Source: Lentisphaerota bacterium (GTDB lineage Bacteria > Verrucomicrobiota > Lentisphaeria > Oligosphaerales > Oligosphaeraceae). Taken from it: DNA of 6,081 bases. The stretch lies in NCBI GenBank assembly GCA_012800625.1, contig JAAZIY010000271.1, positions 1 through 6,081 of the forward strand, read 5' to 3'. Numbering within the stretch: the first letter of the stretch is position 1; every line of letters starts with the position of its first letter. Shown in pieces: positions 5,485-6,081 of this stretch. Both the position numbers and the translations under genes were made by a program. The notes beneath the pieces are model-generated. The model was given only the letters and a program-made list of their open reading frames with translations, made no database searches and had not been told where the DNA came from.

Positions 5485-6081
5485 ACTCTCTGATATTTGC
5501 ACTTTCGCCGAGGGACGGATCGCTGTCGCTGACCTGGACTTGACCAGTTATATCTCCACGGAGAATATGCTACAGAACAAGGAAGGCATAACCCGCTCGG
5601 CGGGACTGCCGAGCGTCAACCAGACGCAAGCCTACCAGGCGGAGGACGTGTTGGTCTCCAATATACGTCCTTACTTCAGAAAAATTTGGCATGCCGACCG
5701 TGACGGCGGTTGCTCTAATGATGTGCTGGTGTTTCGGGCAAAGGAGAATGTCTACTCGAGCTTTCTTTATTATCTGCTCTCGGATAACACCTTCTTTGAC
5801 TACGCCACAGCTACGGCGAAGGGAACCAAGATGCCGAGAGGCGACAAAGCTGCGATAATGCGGTATGAAGTCCCCGACCTACCGCTTGACATACAGATTG
5901 AGATTGCTGACACACTGGCCGCTCTGGACGCTCGGATTGCTGAAAATAGAGCGATAAACAATCATTTAGAGCAGATGGCCCAGGCCATTTTCAAATCGTG
6001 GTTCGTGGATAACGCCTCTGACAATTGGAGTACTGTTTGCCTCGGTGCTATCACTCAGGAAATCCGAACCAAGGTTAAAGA
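5474..6081 (+). CDS. hsdS: type I restriction-modification specificity subunit, 3'-truncated by window end
   Basis: An ATG at 5474 opens a frame that overlaps the end of hsdM by 11 bases and runs to the window edge (202 codons). GGGAG at 5460-5464 is a plausible Shine-Dalgarno inside hsdM. Residues about 1-138 form the first target recognition domain, with the family's VLVSNIRPYFRKIW (60-72) and GTKMPRGD (117-124) segments. Residues about 139-178 (from DIQIEIADTLAALD to IFKSWFVD) are the central conserved helical spacer that sets the gap between the two half-sites and contacts HsdM. The second recognition domain should follow but lies mostly outside. HsdS chooses the DNA sequence modified and cut by the complex; the target cannot be predicted from this fragment. 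No internal stop or frameshift is seen. Confidence 0.93.
   Translation, partial: MKSKLSDICTFAEGRIAVADLDLTSYISTENMLQNKEGITRSAGLPSVNQTQAYQAEDVLVSNIRPYFRKIWHADRDGGCSNDVLVFRAKENVYSSFLYYLLSDNTFFDYATATAKGTKMPRGDKAAIMRYEVPDLPLDIQIEIADTLAALDARIAENRAINNHLEQMAQAIFKSWFVDNASDNWSTVCLGAITQEIRTKVK

Overview
The window looks like part of a bacterial chromosome: GC-rich housekeeping genes separated by repeat-laden spacers, then the start of a type I restriction-modification locus. All recognisable genes are on the + strand. The type I-beta DAHP synthase joined to a C-terminal AroQ-type chorismate mutase domain is the arrangement best known from Bacteroidota and relatives. The clear lack of Shine-Dalgarno sequences before the two complete housekeeping genes fits such a group. 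The repeat-rich spacers would also suit PVC-type or other environmental bacteria, so I do not assign a phylum.

Layout. (1) 1-618: the 3' two thirds of an NAD-dependent epimerase/dehydratase (extended SDR) gene. (2) 655-1722: a DAHP synthase/chorismate mutase-like fusion (entry to aromatic amino acid synthesis), 36 bases downstream and possibly co-transcribed. (3) 1720-2047: a spacer holding a 272-bp element bounded by 18-bp inverted ends, with a 10-bp tandem repeat and a hairpin cluster inside. (4) 2048-3304: an RNA uracil-C5 methyltransferase of the RlmD/TrmA family; its last codons and stop lie in another copy of the 10-bp tandem repeat. (5) 3305-3981: about 680 bases without a credible gene, holding a second hairpin cluster (partly a 110-bp inverted copy of the first), a short unique AT-rich stretch, a third hairpin group and a third copy of the 18-bp end motif. 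(6) 3982-5484 hsdM and 5474-6081 (cut by the window) hsdS, overlapping by 11 bases; hsdM begins with TTG behind a near-perfect Shine-Dalgarno.

Function. HsdM and HsdS would form the modification methyltransferase of a type I system; no hsdR is visible and it would be expected outside the window. The epimerase, aromatic pathway enzyme and RNA methyltransferase are unrelated core functions.

Most notable: a modular repeat family that appears three times in 2.3 kb, flanks the RNA methyltransferase gene in inverted orientation and supplies the stop codons of both upstream genes. Also notable are unusual residues in the DAHP synthase fusion: His in the KPRT motif, and a mutase domain that appears to have lost most catalytic positions. 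I found no clearly new multi-gene system; the repeat family is the best candidate for something undescribed.
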